34,372 nucleotides of DNA from an uncultured Oscillospiraceae bacterium (GCA_900549775.1 URPR01000012.1:1-34372), one strand, 5' to 3'. Positions 25,458 through 34,198 are shown, numbered from the stretch's first letter. Translations and numbers: made by a program. The notes: generated by a model not told the origin, from the sequence alone.

Positions 25458-25490
25458 CCCTTGCTGTAAACACTACAGCAAGGGGATTTT
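25458..25490. terminator. bidirectional intrinsic terminator
   Basis: CCCTTGCTGTA pairs perfectly with TACAGCAAGGG around a five-base loop. T-rich tracts follow on both strands (GATTTT on plus, AATTTTTTATTTTT on minus), serving the LRR gene and the convergent symporter gene. Confidence 0.9.
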
Positions 25491-26894
25491 CTATTTCCAT
25501 ACATCTGTGTTGTCTAAACCTATATCGCTTGCTTTAAACTCTGGTTCCTCAACACCACTCTTTTTCTGTTTTAAATAGTCATTCAAAGCTTTTATAGCTA
25601 TGTTTCCTATTTTCAATATCACCAGAATATTCATTATTGCCATAAGGGACATGAAAATATCAGAAACATTCCACGCAAAACCTGCTTTCGCTTGAGCGCC
25701 AACAAAAACTGCTATAACGCAAGTAACTCTAAATACGTTTAAAGCGGTTTTATTATTTTTTATAAATAAAACGTTCGACTCGGCGTAACAGTAATTGCCT
25801 ATGATAGATGTAAATGCAAATGTTATTATAGCAAAAACTATTAGGTGCACACCAAGCATTCCTACCTGAGACTCCACTGATTTTTGAACTAGTAAAATCT
25901 GACTCATAAATTTGGACCTATCTGCCCCAGATAAAAGAACTATAAACGCTGTAGAGCTACAAATTAGCATAGTGTCTATAAATACCGAAATTAATTGAAC
26001 CAACCCTTGGTTCACAGGATGCTTTACGTCTGCCGTTGCAGCTGCATTTGGTGCGCTTCCCATACCTGCTTCATTGGAAAACAAACCTCTTTTTATACCG
26101 TGAACTAGTGGCACTAAAACCCCTGCAGAAAATGGTGCTGTCATTACCGCGCGTAAGCTGAATGCTTCTTTTATTATAGAATTAAACATCACAGGAATTT
26201 TATCAACATTTTTTACCATTATAATCAAAGACAAAATTATGTAAGCTATCGACATTACAGGAACTATATATGCAGATATAAAGGCAACTCGATCGGTTCC
26301 TCCCCAAATAACTAATGCTGTTATTATAGCTAAAACTGTTCCCACTAAAAAAGGGTATATAGAATCAGTATATTGAGGTATATAGTACTCTAAAGAAGAC
26401 GACAACTGGTACGATTGCAGCATATTAAACCCGTAAGCGTATCCGCCTATCAAAAGGCAAGCAAATACTACACCTAGCCACCTTTTGCCCAAAGCTTTCT
26501 GTATGTAATACGATGGCCCACCTCTAAAAGTTCCATCTTTATTTTTCGTCTTATATATTTGTGCCAACGTGCTCTCTATAAAAGCCGATGTACAGCCAAG
26601 CAGAGCCATAATCCACATCCAAAAGATAGCACCCGGTCCACCCGCCACTATCGCAAGAGTTATACCCGCTATTTGCCCCACGCCTATCCTAGAGGCCATA
26701 GATATCATTAACGACCTAAACGGAGAAGCCTTACTGGTTTTAGGCTTGTGCATAAGCGATTTTAGTGCATCTTTGAACAACCTGAACTGAATAAATTTCG
26801 TCTTAAAAGAAAAAAATACTGCCGCTATTATCAAAAGCGGGATAAGTATTATAGAAAGATACTTGTTTACATATCTTAGAATTTCTACAACCAT
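25491..26894 (-). CDS. sodium:alanine/glycine symporter (AGCS family)
   Basis: 467 residues, GGAG nine bases before the ATG. About eleven membrane helices are visible. Family-typical segments include SMASRIGVGQIAGITLAIVA, GGPGAIFWMWIMALLGCTSA, FRGGPSYYIQKALGKRWLGV and KRGLFSNEAGMGSAPNAAAT, the best signature. The protein imports alanine or glycine with Na+. The usual GTGN-like start of the first signature is RIGVGQIAG here, a common variant. It follows murF on the same strand after 94 bases. D-Ala-D-Ala for MurF needs alanine, which could explain the neighbourhood. Confidence 0.93.
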   Translation of the reverse strand: MVVEILRYVNKYLSIILIPLLIIAAVFFSFKTKFIQFRLFKDALKSLMHKPKTSKASPFRSLMISMASRIGVGQIAGITLAIVAGGPGAIFWMWIMALLGCTSAFIESTLAQIYKTKNKDGTFRGGPSYYIQKALGKRWLGVVFACLLIGGYAYGFNMLQSYQLSSSLEYYIPQYTDSIYPFLVGTVLAIITALVIWGGTDRVAFISAYIVPVMSIAYIILSLIIMVKNVDKIPVMFNSIIKEAFSLRAVMTAPFSAGVLVPLVHGIKRGLFSNEAGMGSAPNAAATADVKHPVNQGLVQLISVFIDTMLICSSTAFIVLLSGADRSKFMSQILLVQKSVESQVGMLGVHLIVFAIITFAFTSIIGNYCYAESNVLFIKNNKTALNVFRVTCVIAVFVGAQAKAGFAWNVSDIFMSLMAIMNILVILKIGNIAIKALNDYLKQKKSGVEEPEFKASDIGLDNTDVWK

Positions 26895-26988
26895 AAAAAT
26901 TAAAATCTCCTTTTACAAATTTTGTACTCTTTTATATTTATTTAATTATATCACTTGAAAATTTAAATATCAACAAAATTCATTATCA

Positions 26989-28380
26989 TCAGACAAATTT
27001 CTTGACGATTTCGTCTGTATGCATGCCTCTGGAACCTTTCACTAAAATAACATCTCGATCCTCTACGATGTCAAATAAAATTTCAAAAGCTTCCTCATTG
27101 CTCAAAAATGAATATACTTTCATTTTACGTTCATTCTGTAAAGCATTCGCTCCAGCTGCAATATTTTTAGCTTCAGGACCTATTGCTATTAAAATATCTA
27201 CATTGTTTTTGCTCACATATTTGCCTAACTCAAAATGCAATTTGTTTGATTGTTCTCCCAGTTCCAGCATATCTGCCAAAACTGCTATTTTTCTTTTGCC
27301 TTTGCCATAAATATTCAAAACATCTACAGCATTTTTCATCGATTCCGGATTAGCGTTGTAGCTATCATCTATTAAAGTTACGCTGGCATTTTTGCCATTA
27401 AGCTCTACTTTATAAATGCATTGTCGTTTATCTAAAGTTTTATATTCTCCTAAAGATTTCTTCAAATCATTTAGGTTTATTCCTAAGTCTAGTCCTAGTG
27501 CGATTCCCGCCAGAGCATTATACACATTGTGGATTCCAACAGATGGAACCGTAAACTTCTCTGTTTTTCCTTTATATTTTAATTCAAAACTCGTAAACTC
27601 ATCGGTCATTTTTACGCTTGTAGCCCTAAAGTCACAGTCGTTATTTACGCCATAAGTTATAACCTTAAATTTCTGGTTTTCCTTAAGTTTAACTAGATTT
27701 TCGTCATCAGCATTTATTAATAAAACACTATTTTCATCAAAGTTATTTGTTATTTTAAATTTTTCTTTTAAAATATTTTCCTGCGTCTTCAAGTTTTCAA
27801 TGTGTACCAAGCCTATGTTGGTCATTACAGCGTAGGTTGGTCTTGCGATGTCAGATAAGCGTTCCATTTCAGAAAATTCGCTTATTCCCATTTCGATTAC
27901 ACCAATGTCATTAGATTTATTCAAGTTCATTATGGTCAGCGGAAGACCTACCTGCCCGTTTAAGTTTCCTTCTGTTTTTAAAACATTGTATCTCGATGAA
28001 AGACATAGCGAAATCATTTCCTTTGTGGAAGTTTTCCCTACACTGCCTGTAATACCTACTATTGGAATATTAAATTTGCTTCTATAATATTTAGCTAGGC
28101 TCTGCAAAGCCTTCAATGTGTCTTCAACTTTTATATAAATTTTATCTTTATCTACTTCAACTTGCTCGTCTGTAAAAGTTGCAACCGCTCCGTTAGAAAA
28201 AGCCTCAGAAATAAATTTATGCGAATCCACCTTTTCGCCATGAAGAGGCACAAATAAAGCCCCTTTTTTAATTTTTTTGCTGTCAGTGCTTACAGAAGTT
28301 ACCGCCTCGCAGCTCACATTTTTTTTGCCAAGCAAAATGCCATCTGTAGCAGTTAAAATTTCATTTATTGTTAAATTCAT
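26989..28380 (-). CDS. murF: UDP-MurNAc-tripeptide:D-alanyl-D-alanine ligase MurF
   Basis: 463 residues. It has the Mur ligase layout: an N-terminal UDP-binding domain (SVSTDSKKIKKGALFVPLHG), a central ATPase with the P-loop VGITGSVGKTSTKEMISLCL and KTEGNLNGQVGLPLTIM (the MurF-specific N-x-N-x-x-x-G-x-P-L block), VIEMGISEFSEMERL, and a C-terminal domain with LIDDSYNANPESMKNAVDVL and VLVKGSRGMHTDEIV. The ATG overlaps the murE stop by four bases (ATGA), indicating translational coupling. It adds D-Ala-D-Ala to the peptidoglycan precursor in the cytoplasm. Confidence 0.97.
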   Translation of the reverse strand: MNLTINEILTATDGILLGKKNVSCEAVTSVSTDSKKIKKGALFVPLHGEKVDSHKFISEAFSNGAVATFTDEQVEVDKDKIYIKVEDTLKALQSLAKYYRSKFNIPIVGITGSVGKTSTKEMISLCLSSRYNVLKTEGNLNGQVGLPLTIMNLNKSNDIGVIEMGISEFSEMERLSDIARPTYAVMTNIGLVHIENLKTQENILKEKFKITNNFDENSVLLINADDENLVKLKENQKFKVITYGVNNDCDFRATSVKMTDEFTSFELKYKGKTEKFTVPSVGIHNVYNALAGIALGLDLGINLNDLKKSLGEYKTLDKRQCIYKVELNGKNASVTLIDDSYNANPESMKNAVDVLNIYGKGKRKIAVLADMLELGEQSNKLHFELGKYVSKNNVDILIAIGPEAKNIAAGANALQNERKMKVYSFLSNEEAFEILFDIVEDRDVILVKGSRGMHTDEIVKKFV

Positions 28381-29837
28381 ACTTGTTCACCTTTTAATAT
28401 TTCTTCTACAACTTCTCTTTCATCGAAATGATACATCCTGCCGTTTTTCTCTTGATAATCTTCATGACCTTTTCCCGCCAAAACTATAATGTCGCCTGGC
28501 AAAGCCGTCTTTATGCAATATTTTATCGCTTCATACCTATTAGGAATAACAATATATTCTCCATTTGTTTTTTTCAGTCCAACTTCTATATCACTTATAA
28601 TATCAAGGACGTTTTCGTTTCTTGAATTATCTTCGGTTACTACCGAAACATCTGACAAACGTCCGGAAACCTCACCCATCTCGTATCTACGAACCTTAGG
28701 CCGATTTCCGCCAGCACCAAACAAAGTGATTAATCTGTTGGGTTTATATTCTCTCAAGGTTGTTAGCACATTTTCCATGCTTAAAGCGTTGTGAGCATAG
28801 TCGATCAAAAGAGTATACTCTCCCGGAACAGGCAAAACCTCTATGCGTCCCTTCACTTTTATAGCCTTCATTGCTTCCTTAATGCCTTCCTCCGACACGT
28901 TAAACTCATTTGCAACTGCGATAGCCGCTAAAGCATTATATGCACTGAACATTCCCGGAATTGCAACCGAAACTGAAAAATTTAAAATGCCCTTTAAATC
29001 AAATTCTATCCCAACAAAACCAGGCTGTGAAAGTAAATGTTCGTTTTCGGCGTATAAGCCCGCATTTTTTGAAAAACCATATGTCTTTACTTTACATGTG
29101 TGCCCCGACAATACATTTTCACAGTTTTTATCATCTATATTCACAAAACCAAGTTTGCATTTTTTAAACAACAAACTCTTGCATTGAAGGTACTCCTCCA
29201 TATTAGCGTGCTCGTTACCGCCGATATGATCGTTTGAAAAGTTTGTAAAAACGCCATAGTCAAACAAAAATCCATCTAATCTATGAGACTTTAATCCTAT
29301 TGATGATGCTTCAATAATAGCAACTTCACAGCCCTTATCTACCATCAAATTTAAGTACTTCTGCACATCGTACGATTCCGGAGTAGTGTTATTCGTCTTT
29401 ATAACTTCGTCTCCAATTAAAACACCCAAAGTACCTATTATACCTGCTTTTATGTTCGATTTTTTTAAGATTTCCCGTATCATACAGGCTGTGGTGGTTT
29501 TACCTTTCGTGCCGGTAATCCCGATTGTTTTCAATTTTTTCGCAGGACGTGAAAAAAGAGCCGCGGAAATATATGCCAAGGCCTCTCTAGAATCCTTCAC
29601 CAAAACCAGTGAAACGTCACCACAATCCACATTTTTTTCAGCTATAATAGCAACTGCTCCATTTTCTAGTGCTTTTTTCACGTAGTCATGCCCATCAAAG
29701 CTTGCACCATTTAGGCACACGAAAGCTGAATTTTTAGGTATTTTTCTGGAATCGTAAGATACATCTTCTACCTCGATATTCACACTGCCCTGTATCACAG
29801 AGTAACTCAAATTTAATAGCAATTCTTTCAATAACAT
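28377..29837 (-). CDS. murE: UDP-MurNAc-L-Ala-D-Glu ligase MurE (meso-DAP type likely)
   Basis: 486 residues from an ATG with AAAGGTGATG. The ATP loop is IGITGTKGKTTTACMI (about 106-120), with the TNNTTPES and IEASSIGLKSHRLDG blocks and the Lys that is carbamylated in the family at about 220 (EEYLQCKSLLF). The C-terminal domain has DYAHNALSMENVL, GAGGNRPKVRRYEMG, TEDNSRNEN (about 401-409) and AGKGHEDYQ. The DNPR motif that binds meso-diaminopimelate is DNSR here; the Asn and Arg remain, so meso-DAP is still the most likely third residue. The family's GGDR reads GGNR. It is coupled to murF downstream. Confidence 0.95.
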   Translation of the reverse strand: MLLKELLLNLSYSVIQGSVNIEVEDVSYDSRKIPKNSAFVCLNGASFDGHDYVKKALENGAVAIIAEKNVDCGDVSLVLVKDSREALAYISAALFSRPAKKLKTIGITGTKGKTTTACMIREILKKSNIKAGIIGTLGVLIGDEVIKTNNTTPESYDVQKYLNLMVDKGCEVAIIEASSIGLKSHRLDGFLFDYGVFTNFSNDHIGGNEHANMEEYLQCKSLLFKKCKLGFVNIDDKNCENVLSGHTCKVKTYGFSKNAGLYAENEHLLSQPGFVGIEFDLKGILNFSVSVAIPGMFSAYNALAAIAVANEFNVSEEGIKEAMKAIKVKGRIEVLPVPGEYTLLIDYAHNALSMENVLTTLREYKPNRLITLFGAGGNRPKVRRYEMGEVSGRLSDVSVVTEDNSRNENVLDIISDIEVGLKKTNGEYIVIPNRYEAIKYCIKTALPGDIIVLAGKGHEDYQEKNGRMYHFDEREVVEEILKGEQV

Positions 29838-29910
29838 AAAACATCACCTTTAGTATTTATATTTCAGATTAAAGCAAAAAATAATTGATTTTAAAAAATG
29901 TAATATACAA

Positions 29911-29940
29911 GAAAAGCCGTCCTAAAATACAGGACGACTT
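29911..29940 (-). terminator. intrinsic terminator of the tRNA gene
   Basis: On the minus strand GTCGTCCT pairs with AGGACGGC around a seven-base loop, followed by TTTTC. It lies eight bases downstream of the CCA end of the tRNA. Confidence 0.8.
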
Positions 29941-29947
29941 AATCTGT

Positions 29948-30024
29948 TGGTGGGCCATCAGGGACTCGAACCCCGGACCAACCGGTTATGAGCCGGTTGC
30001 TCTAACCAACTGAGCTAATGGCCC
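29948..30024 (-). tRNA. tRNA with anticodon CAT, probably tRNA-Ile2
   Basis: The 77-base cloverleaf includes an encoded CCA: acceptor GGGCCAT/ATGGCCC, D-arm AGCTCAGTTGGTTAGAGC, anticodon stem ACCGG/CCGGT around CTCATAA, and T-arm GGGGTTCGAGTCCC. CAT can mean elongator Met or lysidine-modified Ile2. The CTCATAA loop is the usual Ile2 form, while elongator Met commonly has TTCATAC. It has its own promoter and terminator. Confidence 0.93.
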
Positions 30025-30040
30025 GCCTTTTACGATATTA

Positions 30041-30069
30041 ATTATATCAGTCTCATACTGCTTTGTCAA
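30041..30069 (-). promoter_or_regulatory. consensus promoter of the tRNA gene
   Basis: On the minus strand TTGACA, 17 bases, TATAAT, ending 17 bases before the mature tRNA 5' end. A perfect sigma-A match, typical of stable RNA genes. Confidence 0.9.
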
Positions 30070-30119
30070 CATAAATTTTTTAAAAATGTAAAAATCAGTT
30101 ACACGTAAATATGAGTTCG

Positions 30120-30413
30120 TCAATAAACTAAACTCGTTTCATCCCTTCTTCTTTTCTTTGGCTGTACACCTTCTATTTCTTCCATTTCTTCTATTTCTTC
30201 CATTTTTCTTTCAAAAGGAGCAATAGGCAATTCCAAAGCACCATTTTCTGCATCATCTCTGTCAAAAGCTTTACCTGGGGCACTGTAAAGCTTAACAATA
30301 ACACCTCGCTTAAAAACAGCATACCAAAGTTGACCTCCCATGTTAACTCTTCTTACGTACCCCCCAGATATCTTTAGCAACTCCTCTTTATTTAGCTTTT
30401 TTATACTTATCAC
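30120..30413 (-). CDS. small double-glycine-leader protein with a basic NLS-like tail
   Basis: 97 residues from a GTG at 30413; its ribosome site is weak. Residues 1-18 (ISIKKLNKEELLKISGG) fit the bacteriocin double-glycine leader pattern, L-x-x-E-E-L-x-x-I-x-GG. The core that follows (YVRRVNMGGQLWYAVFKRGV, then KLYSAPGKAFDRDDAENGAL) is not a known bacteriocin. An acidic tandem repeat (KMEEIEEMEEIEG), coded by two 18-base copies at 30171-30206, precedes a basic cluster (QPKKRRRDE). There is no signal peptide or membrane helix. It has no modifying enzyme or transporter neighbour. It is divergent from the lysozyme gene. The gene may be real or doubtful at its start, but the leader-like segment is convincing. 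Confidence 0.65.
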   Translation of the reverse strand: MISIKKLNKEELLKISGGYVRRVNMGGQLWYAVFKRGVIVKLYSAPGKAFDRDDAENGALELPIAPFERKMEEIEEMEEIEGVQPKKRRRDETSLVY

Positions 30414-30521
30414 TCTTTCATTACTTTTTTAATATAATTTAAAGCAATTAATCCTGTTTATTTACTTTTTATGAAATATATTCACACAAAATTTTGTAGA
30501 GTTTTCTTGCTTACGGATAAC

Positions 30522-30551
30522 TTGACTTCACTTGTACTTTTAAATTATAAT
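30522..30551 (+). promoter_or_regulatory. sigma-A-type promoter for the lysozyme gene
   Basis: TTGACT (30522-30527), 18 bases, TATAAT (30546-30551), 35 bases before the ATG. Confidence 0.7.
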
Positions 30552-30586
30552 TAATAGCATTATTTTTTTTTAAGAGGGGTTCATTT

Positions 30587-31972
30587 ATGAAAAAACTTTT
30601 TACTTTAACTTTAATAAGTTTATTTTGCGTTTTTATCCATACACAATGTTCACATGCCGATAAAAATACAGAAAATTTATCACTTTCTGTAGGTCAATCT
30701 ATGTGGCTCAATAAACCTGAAGGCACTGGTGACGATTTTAGATGGGTATGCAACAACAATAATTTACTAGTTGAAGAAGACGACATTGTGTTGGCAAAGG
30801 AAGCCGGGCAAGCTACATTGCAACTAAAAAACGATAATCAAACTTTGCTTCAGTATACTTTTGACATAAAAGATGCTGAAACTGTACGGTTCGCGTATGC
30901 TGATAACTGTCGCCCTGAAGAAGGAAAATCTATAAACTTTTTCACTATTACAGATTTATCTGCAAATAACGTACGGTTCTCGTTTGACGGCAAAAATGTA
31001 GAAAGTAAGAGCAAAAATGTGGATAACAACGTCATCGTCTGGCAAAGTGACACTCTTGTAAGTAGTAACAAACCTTTCACTGTAACCATTGATTATTTTA
31101 AGGATGGCTCTTGGGTTAAATCCGGCAAAACAATACATATTTTAGGCACTTCTAGTAATGAATCATCTCTTTGCGAAAGGTGTATAAGCTCACAGTGCGT
31201 TGATTTTATAGCAAAGTGGGAAGGTTTTCTTGCCTCTCTGAGAAAATGCGACCCTTTATCTAGATTCAAAGTTCGAGATATAGGTCACGGTCATGTAGTT
31301 CCACCTTTAGAGCCGTTTTATAATAATATAACTATGTCTGAGGCTAAAGCTTTGCTTTTCGAAACATTAAATAAAGGCTATTATGCAAAGAAGGTTAATG
31401 AGTTCTTAATTAGTAACCAAATTAAATTTAATCAAAATCAATTTGATGCACTTGTGAGTCTTTGTTATAATTTGAACACAAAATGGATGGAAGACTCGAA
31501 TTTAAAGAATATTATTTTAGATTGTAAAAATCCTCACAAAGCAAATTTTGCAACTGTTGCTTATGAAAGAGGCATAAACGTTCGAAGTGAACCCAACTTA
31601 TCTGCTAAAATAATAAAAGCCATTCCATTTGGAGAGGAAGTAGTTGTTTTAAGCAATCAAAAGTATAATGATAATTGGTATCATGTTAAAACTAAATCTG
31701 GATTATCTGGTTTTTGTTTCGATGAAGGGTTAAATATAACTTCTAAGGAATATGCCCTGCCAATAAATTTCCTTGAAAGTATAGACAGAGAAAACTTCAC
31801 GAATACTGTATTAAAATATCACCATGGAAATTATAAATGTTTGAGAGGACTCCTTTTCAGACGCATTGACGAAGTAGAAATGTTTTTATTCGGTGACTAT
31901 AAAAAGGATGGAAACATTAACAAGTTGAAATTTCCTATCCCCGATTGCATAAAAGAAAGTTTAGCTATGTAA
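30587..31972 (+). CDS. secreted GH24 lysozyme with an SH3 domain inserted
   Basis: 461 residues with an AAGAGGGG ribosome site. The signal peptide (KKLFTLTLISLFCVFI) ends near SHA (22-24). A beta-rich region at 25-185 may be one or two Ig-like domains. The GH24 muramidase starts near 199: FIAKWEGFLASL (Glu212 catalytic), DPLSRFKVRDIGHGH, EAKALLF, then NQNQFDALVSLCYNLN. Residues 321-385 are an SH3_3 domain (GINVRSEPNLSAKIIKAIPF, NWYHVKTKSGLSGFC). After it the lysozyme C-terminus resumes: LKYHHGNYKCLRGLLFRRID followed by EVEMFLFGDY. The SH3 domain therefore lies inside the GH24 fold, not after it. The Thr expected in TIGYGH is Asp231. It cleaves the glycan of peptidoglycan, its own or that of other bacteria. 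Confidence 0.88.
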   Translation: MKKLFTLTLISLFCVFIHTQCSHADKNTENLSLSVGQSMWLNKPEGTGDDFRWVCNNNNLLVEEDDIVLAKEAGQATLQLKNDNQTLLQYTFDIKDAETVRFAYADNCRPEEGKSINFFTITDLSANNVRFSFDGKNVESKSKNVDNNVIVWQSDTLVSSNKPFTVTIDYFKDGSWVKSGKTIHILGTSSNESSLCERCISSQCVDFIAKWEGFLASLRKCDPLSRFKVRDIGHGHVVPPLEPFYNNITMSEAKALLFETLNKGYYAKKVNEFLISNQIKFNQNQFDALVSLCYNLNTKWMEDSNLKNIILDCKNPHKANFATVAYERGINVRSEPNLSAKIIKAIPFGEEVVVLSNQKYNDNWYHVKTKSGLSGFCFDEGLNITSKEYALPINFLESIDRENFTNTVLKYHHGNYKCLRGLLFRRIDEVEMFLFGDYKKDGNINKLKFPIPDCIKESLAM

Positions 31973-31975
31973 GAA

Positions 31976-32004
31976 AACAGCCACCTTATTATTTGGTGGC
32001 TGTT
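31976..32004. terminator. bidirectional intrinsic terminator
   Basis: AACAGCCACC pairs perfectly with GGTGGCTGTT around a nine-base loop. It lies three bases past the lysozyme stop and three before the stop of the convergent lipoprotein gene. The T tracts are short on both sides. Confidence 0.8.
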
Positions 32005-32007
32005 TCG

Positions 32008-33048
32008 CTATTTAAACGTCGAAATAGGGTCAAAATCTTTTAAAGAATTTTCATTTATTTGTATTTTAAGCTCATCTTTTTTAGAGTCGATAAGTGAAGT
32101 AAACTCATCGAGTTTAATCGATTCCACAATATCATTTTTTTCTGATTCGTTATTTAAATCGGGCAAATGAGTATTTATATCGTTTTTAAATATTAATATA
32201 AATATGTCAGTGTAATTAGTGTAAGTAGCCTTGCCGGTCGGAAGGTCTTTTATTAATTTTTCAAAATCTTTATCCAAGTTTCCGTCTTTCAGGTTTAAAG
32301 TTTCAGCTGAAAGTGGGTCTTCTTCTAAATTTTCAGCGCTCTTAAATTCCGAAGCCACTTGCTCTACAGTTTTAGAGCCATTATTTATAGAATCTACGTA
32401 CTGCTTAAATTGCAAATCTGCTTGACTTTTGCCTTCACTAGAATCTGTAGTCTGTGAACTATCATCATCTTCACTTACAACCTTAGAAAACCTAGATAAA
32501 CTGACATAGTTTTGCTTGTAGTACTCTAAAATTTCATCATTTGAAATCTCTCTGAATTTTTCAGCGCTGTATAGGTTCTCAAACAATTTTTTATTTTTCC
32601 TGTTAAACAAAGTCAAAGCTTTATGTAAATCTTCTCGTGAAATACCAAGCCTCTCGTAGTCTTCACTGGAACTTTCCCAAACTGATTCCGTATCTTTATC
32701 CATCTCAGAAAGTTCATCGTCTGAAAAACTCAGTTTGTTGTCGTCAAACAGTTTTTCAATGACTATATATTCTTTGCAACTTTTTATTGCTTCAGATTTT
32801 ATCCAATCTGCAGCCTTTTGATCATCTATATTGGCAGCTTCCAAGCTTTCGGTAGTTATATTGTCATCAGAAAGCCTGTCCAACGATTTGTTATAAGCTT
32901 CCTTTAAATAAAAAACATACATGCCGTTTGTAATGGTGATCTTGTCTAATTTCAAAGCCCAAGATTTATCAACTTTGCCGCAAGCAGTAGTTGCCAATAA
33001 AATAGTTATAGGTAAAATTAAATTGCATATTTTCTTAAATAACTTCAT
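32008..33048 (-). CDS. lipoprotein with SurA/PrsA-like chaperone domain
   Basis: 346 residues with AGGGGG before the ATG. The signal peptide ends in a lipobox (LLATTAC), so the mature protein is lipid-anchored at Cys23. A helical region (WALKLDKITITNGMYVFYLK to YNKSLDRL; ISREDLHKALTLF) resembles the SurA/PrsA N-terminal chaperone domain. The stretch with VSEDDDSSQTTDSSEGKSQA is an acidic insert. The part after it, with VEQVASEFKSAENLEEDPLS and LPTGKATYTNYTDIFILIF, looks like a PpiC-type parvulin domain but lacks its usual conserved core, so isomerase activity is doubtful. PrsA-type proteins help exported proteins fold outside the membrane. The match is by architecture rather than a strong motif. 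Confidence 0.65.
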   Translation of the reverse strand: MKLFKKICNLILPITILLATTACGKVDKSWALKLDKITITNGMYVFYLKEAYNKSLDRLSDDNITTESLEAANIDDQKAADWIKSEAIKSCKEYIVIEKLFDDNKLSFSDDELSEMDKDTESVWESSSEDYERLGISREDLHKALTLFNRKNKKLFENLYSAEKFREISNDEILEYYKQNYVSLSRFSKVVSEDDDSSQTTDSSEGKSQADLQFKQYVDSINNGSKTVEQVASEFKSAENLEEDPLSAETLNLKDGNLDKDFEKLIKDLPTGKATYTNYTDIFILIFKNDINTHLPDLNNESEKNDIVESIKLDEFTSLIDSKKDELKIQINENSLKDFDPISTFK

Positions 33049-33082
33049 AAAAAAGCCCCCTAGAAATTTTAAAACAATAAAT

Positions 33083-33111
33083 ATTATACAATTTAAAGTT
33101 ATTTTTGTCCA
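33083..33111 (-). promoter_or_regulatory. sigma-A-type promoter for the lipoprotein gene
   Basis: On the minus strand TGGACA, 17 bases, TATAAT, 34 bases before the ATG at 33048. Confidence 0.65.
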
Positions 33112-33133
33112 GCCATAACCAAATCAAAATAAA

Positions 33134-34117
33134 TTACATATGTTTTTCTTTTTCTACATTGTAAGCTAATATTTCACCCGAAAAATCACACAACTCTTGC
33201 CATGTGCTTACGTGACAAGCTTTGTTCCTAAAATATGCTGCATTTTTTACTCCTTTTGTGTACATGCAAATATGCCGCCTGGCCTCTTTCATGGCTATAA
33301 TCTCACCTTTATATTCGCACATCTTTTTTATATGAGTCAACATGACTGAAATTTTTTTCTCAAGCGTAGGTGGAAGATAAGGTTTATTGGCAAAAAAGTT
33401 ATTTATTTCATCAAATATAAACGGGTTGCCGATTGCACCTCGCCCCACCATAACAAAGTCACAACCTGTTTTATTTATCATATCCGCAGCGTCCTGAGCA
33501 CAGGCTATGTCGCCATTTCCTATTACTGGAATATCTACAGCACTTTTCACTTCATGTATTGCTTTAAGATCCACTTTCCCCGAGTACATATCTTCTCGGG
33601 TTCTTCCGTGCACCGTTATGGCATCTGCACCTGCTGCTTCGCATGCTCTTGCAACTTCCACTGAATTTAAACTTTTAGAATCCCAGCCTTTTCTTATTTT
33701 CACAGTTAATGGTATGTTTATGACCTTACGAACAGCATTTACTATTTCAAAGCATAACTTTGGATTTTTCATAAGTACTGCCCCTCCACCACTTTTATTT
33801 ACTTTAGGGGCAGGACAGCCCATATTGACGTCGATGGCACTGGGGTTATATCTTAGTGAAAATTCAGCAGCCTTGCACATAGAACCCGGATCATTTCCAA
33901 ATATTTGTATGCCGCACGGTTTTTCATTTTCAGTTAATTTCATTAATTCCATAGATTTCTTGTTATTATACGATATAGCCTTCGAGCTAACCATTTCACT
34001 TACTACATACCCGGCACCAAATTTTTGGGCAATTTCCCTAAATGCTCTGTCTGTAATACCAGCCATCGGTGCTAAAAAGGCTTTTTTGTTTTTATCGATT
34101 ATTTCCACGAACTGCAA
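33134..34117 (-). CDS. dusB: tRNA-dihydrouridine synthase DusB
   Basis: 327 residues from a TTG at 34117, eight bases after GGAGG; the in-frame ATG at 34132 includes that site. The FMN-binding TIM-barrel motifs are in order: AFLAPMAGITDRAFREIAQK, YVVSEMVSSKAI, IQIFGNDPGSM, AIDVNMGCPAPKV with the catalytic Cys, LTVKIRKGWD, ITVHGRTREDMYSGK, VIGNGDI and VMVGRGAIGNPFIF. A C-terminal helical domain (MKEARRHICMYTKGVKNA) binds tRNA. The enzyme reduces uridine in tRNA to dihydrouridine. It lies alone between a lipoprotein gene and a divergent tRNA gene. Confidence 0.96.
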   Translation of the reverse strand: MQFVEIIDKNKKAFLAPMAGITDRAFREIAQKFGAGYVVSEMVSSKAISYNNKKSMELMKLTENEKPCGIQIFGNDPGSMCKAAEFSLRYNPSAIDVNMGCPAPKVNKSGGGAVLMKNPKLCFEIVNAVRKVINIPLTVKIRKGWDSKSLNSVEVARACEAAGADAITVHGRTREDMYSGKVDLKAIHEVKSAVDIPVIGNGDIACAQDAADMINKTGCDFVMVGRGAIGNPFIFDEINNFFANKPYLPPTLEKKISVMLTHIKKMCEYKGEIIAMKEARRHICMYTKGVKNAAYFRNKACHVSTWQELCDFSGEILAYNVEKEKHM

Positions 34118-34198
34118 GTCACTTTCCTCCATTTTGACTCATAATAGTATCCATTATATCATAAAATTAAACATAAGCGCCAACTTACTAATTTAATA

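Noticed and set aside
28377..29837. Lysine-type MurE
   Set aside because: The motif retains the Arg of DNPR; Lys-type enzymes usually have another residue there.
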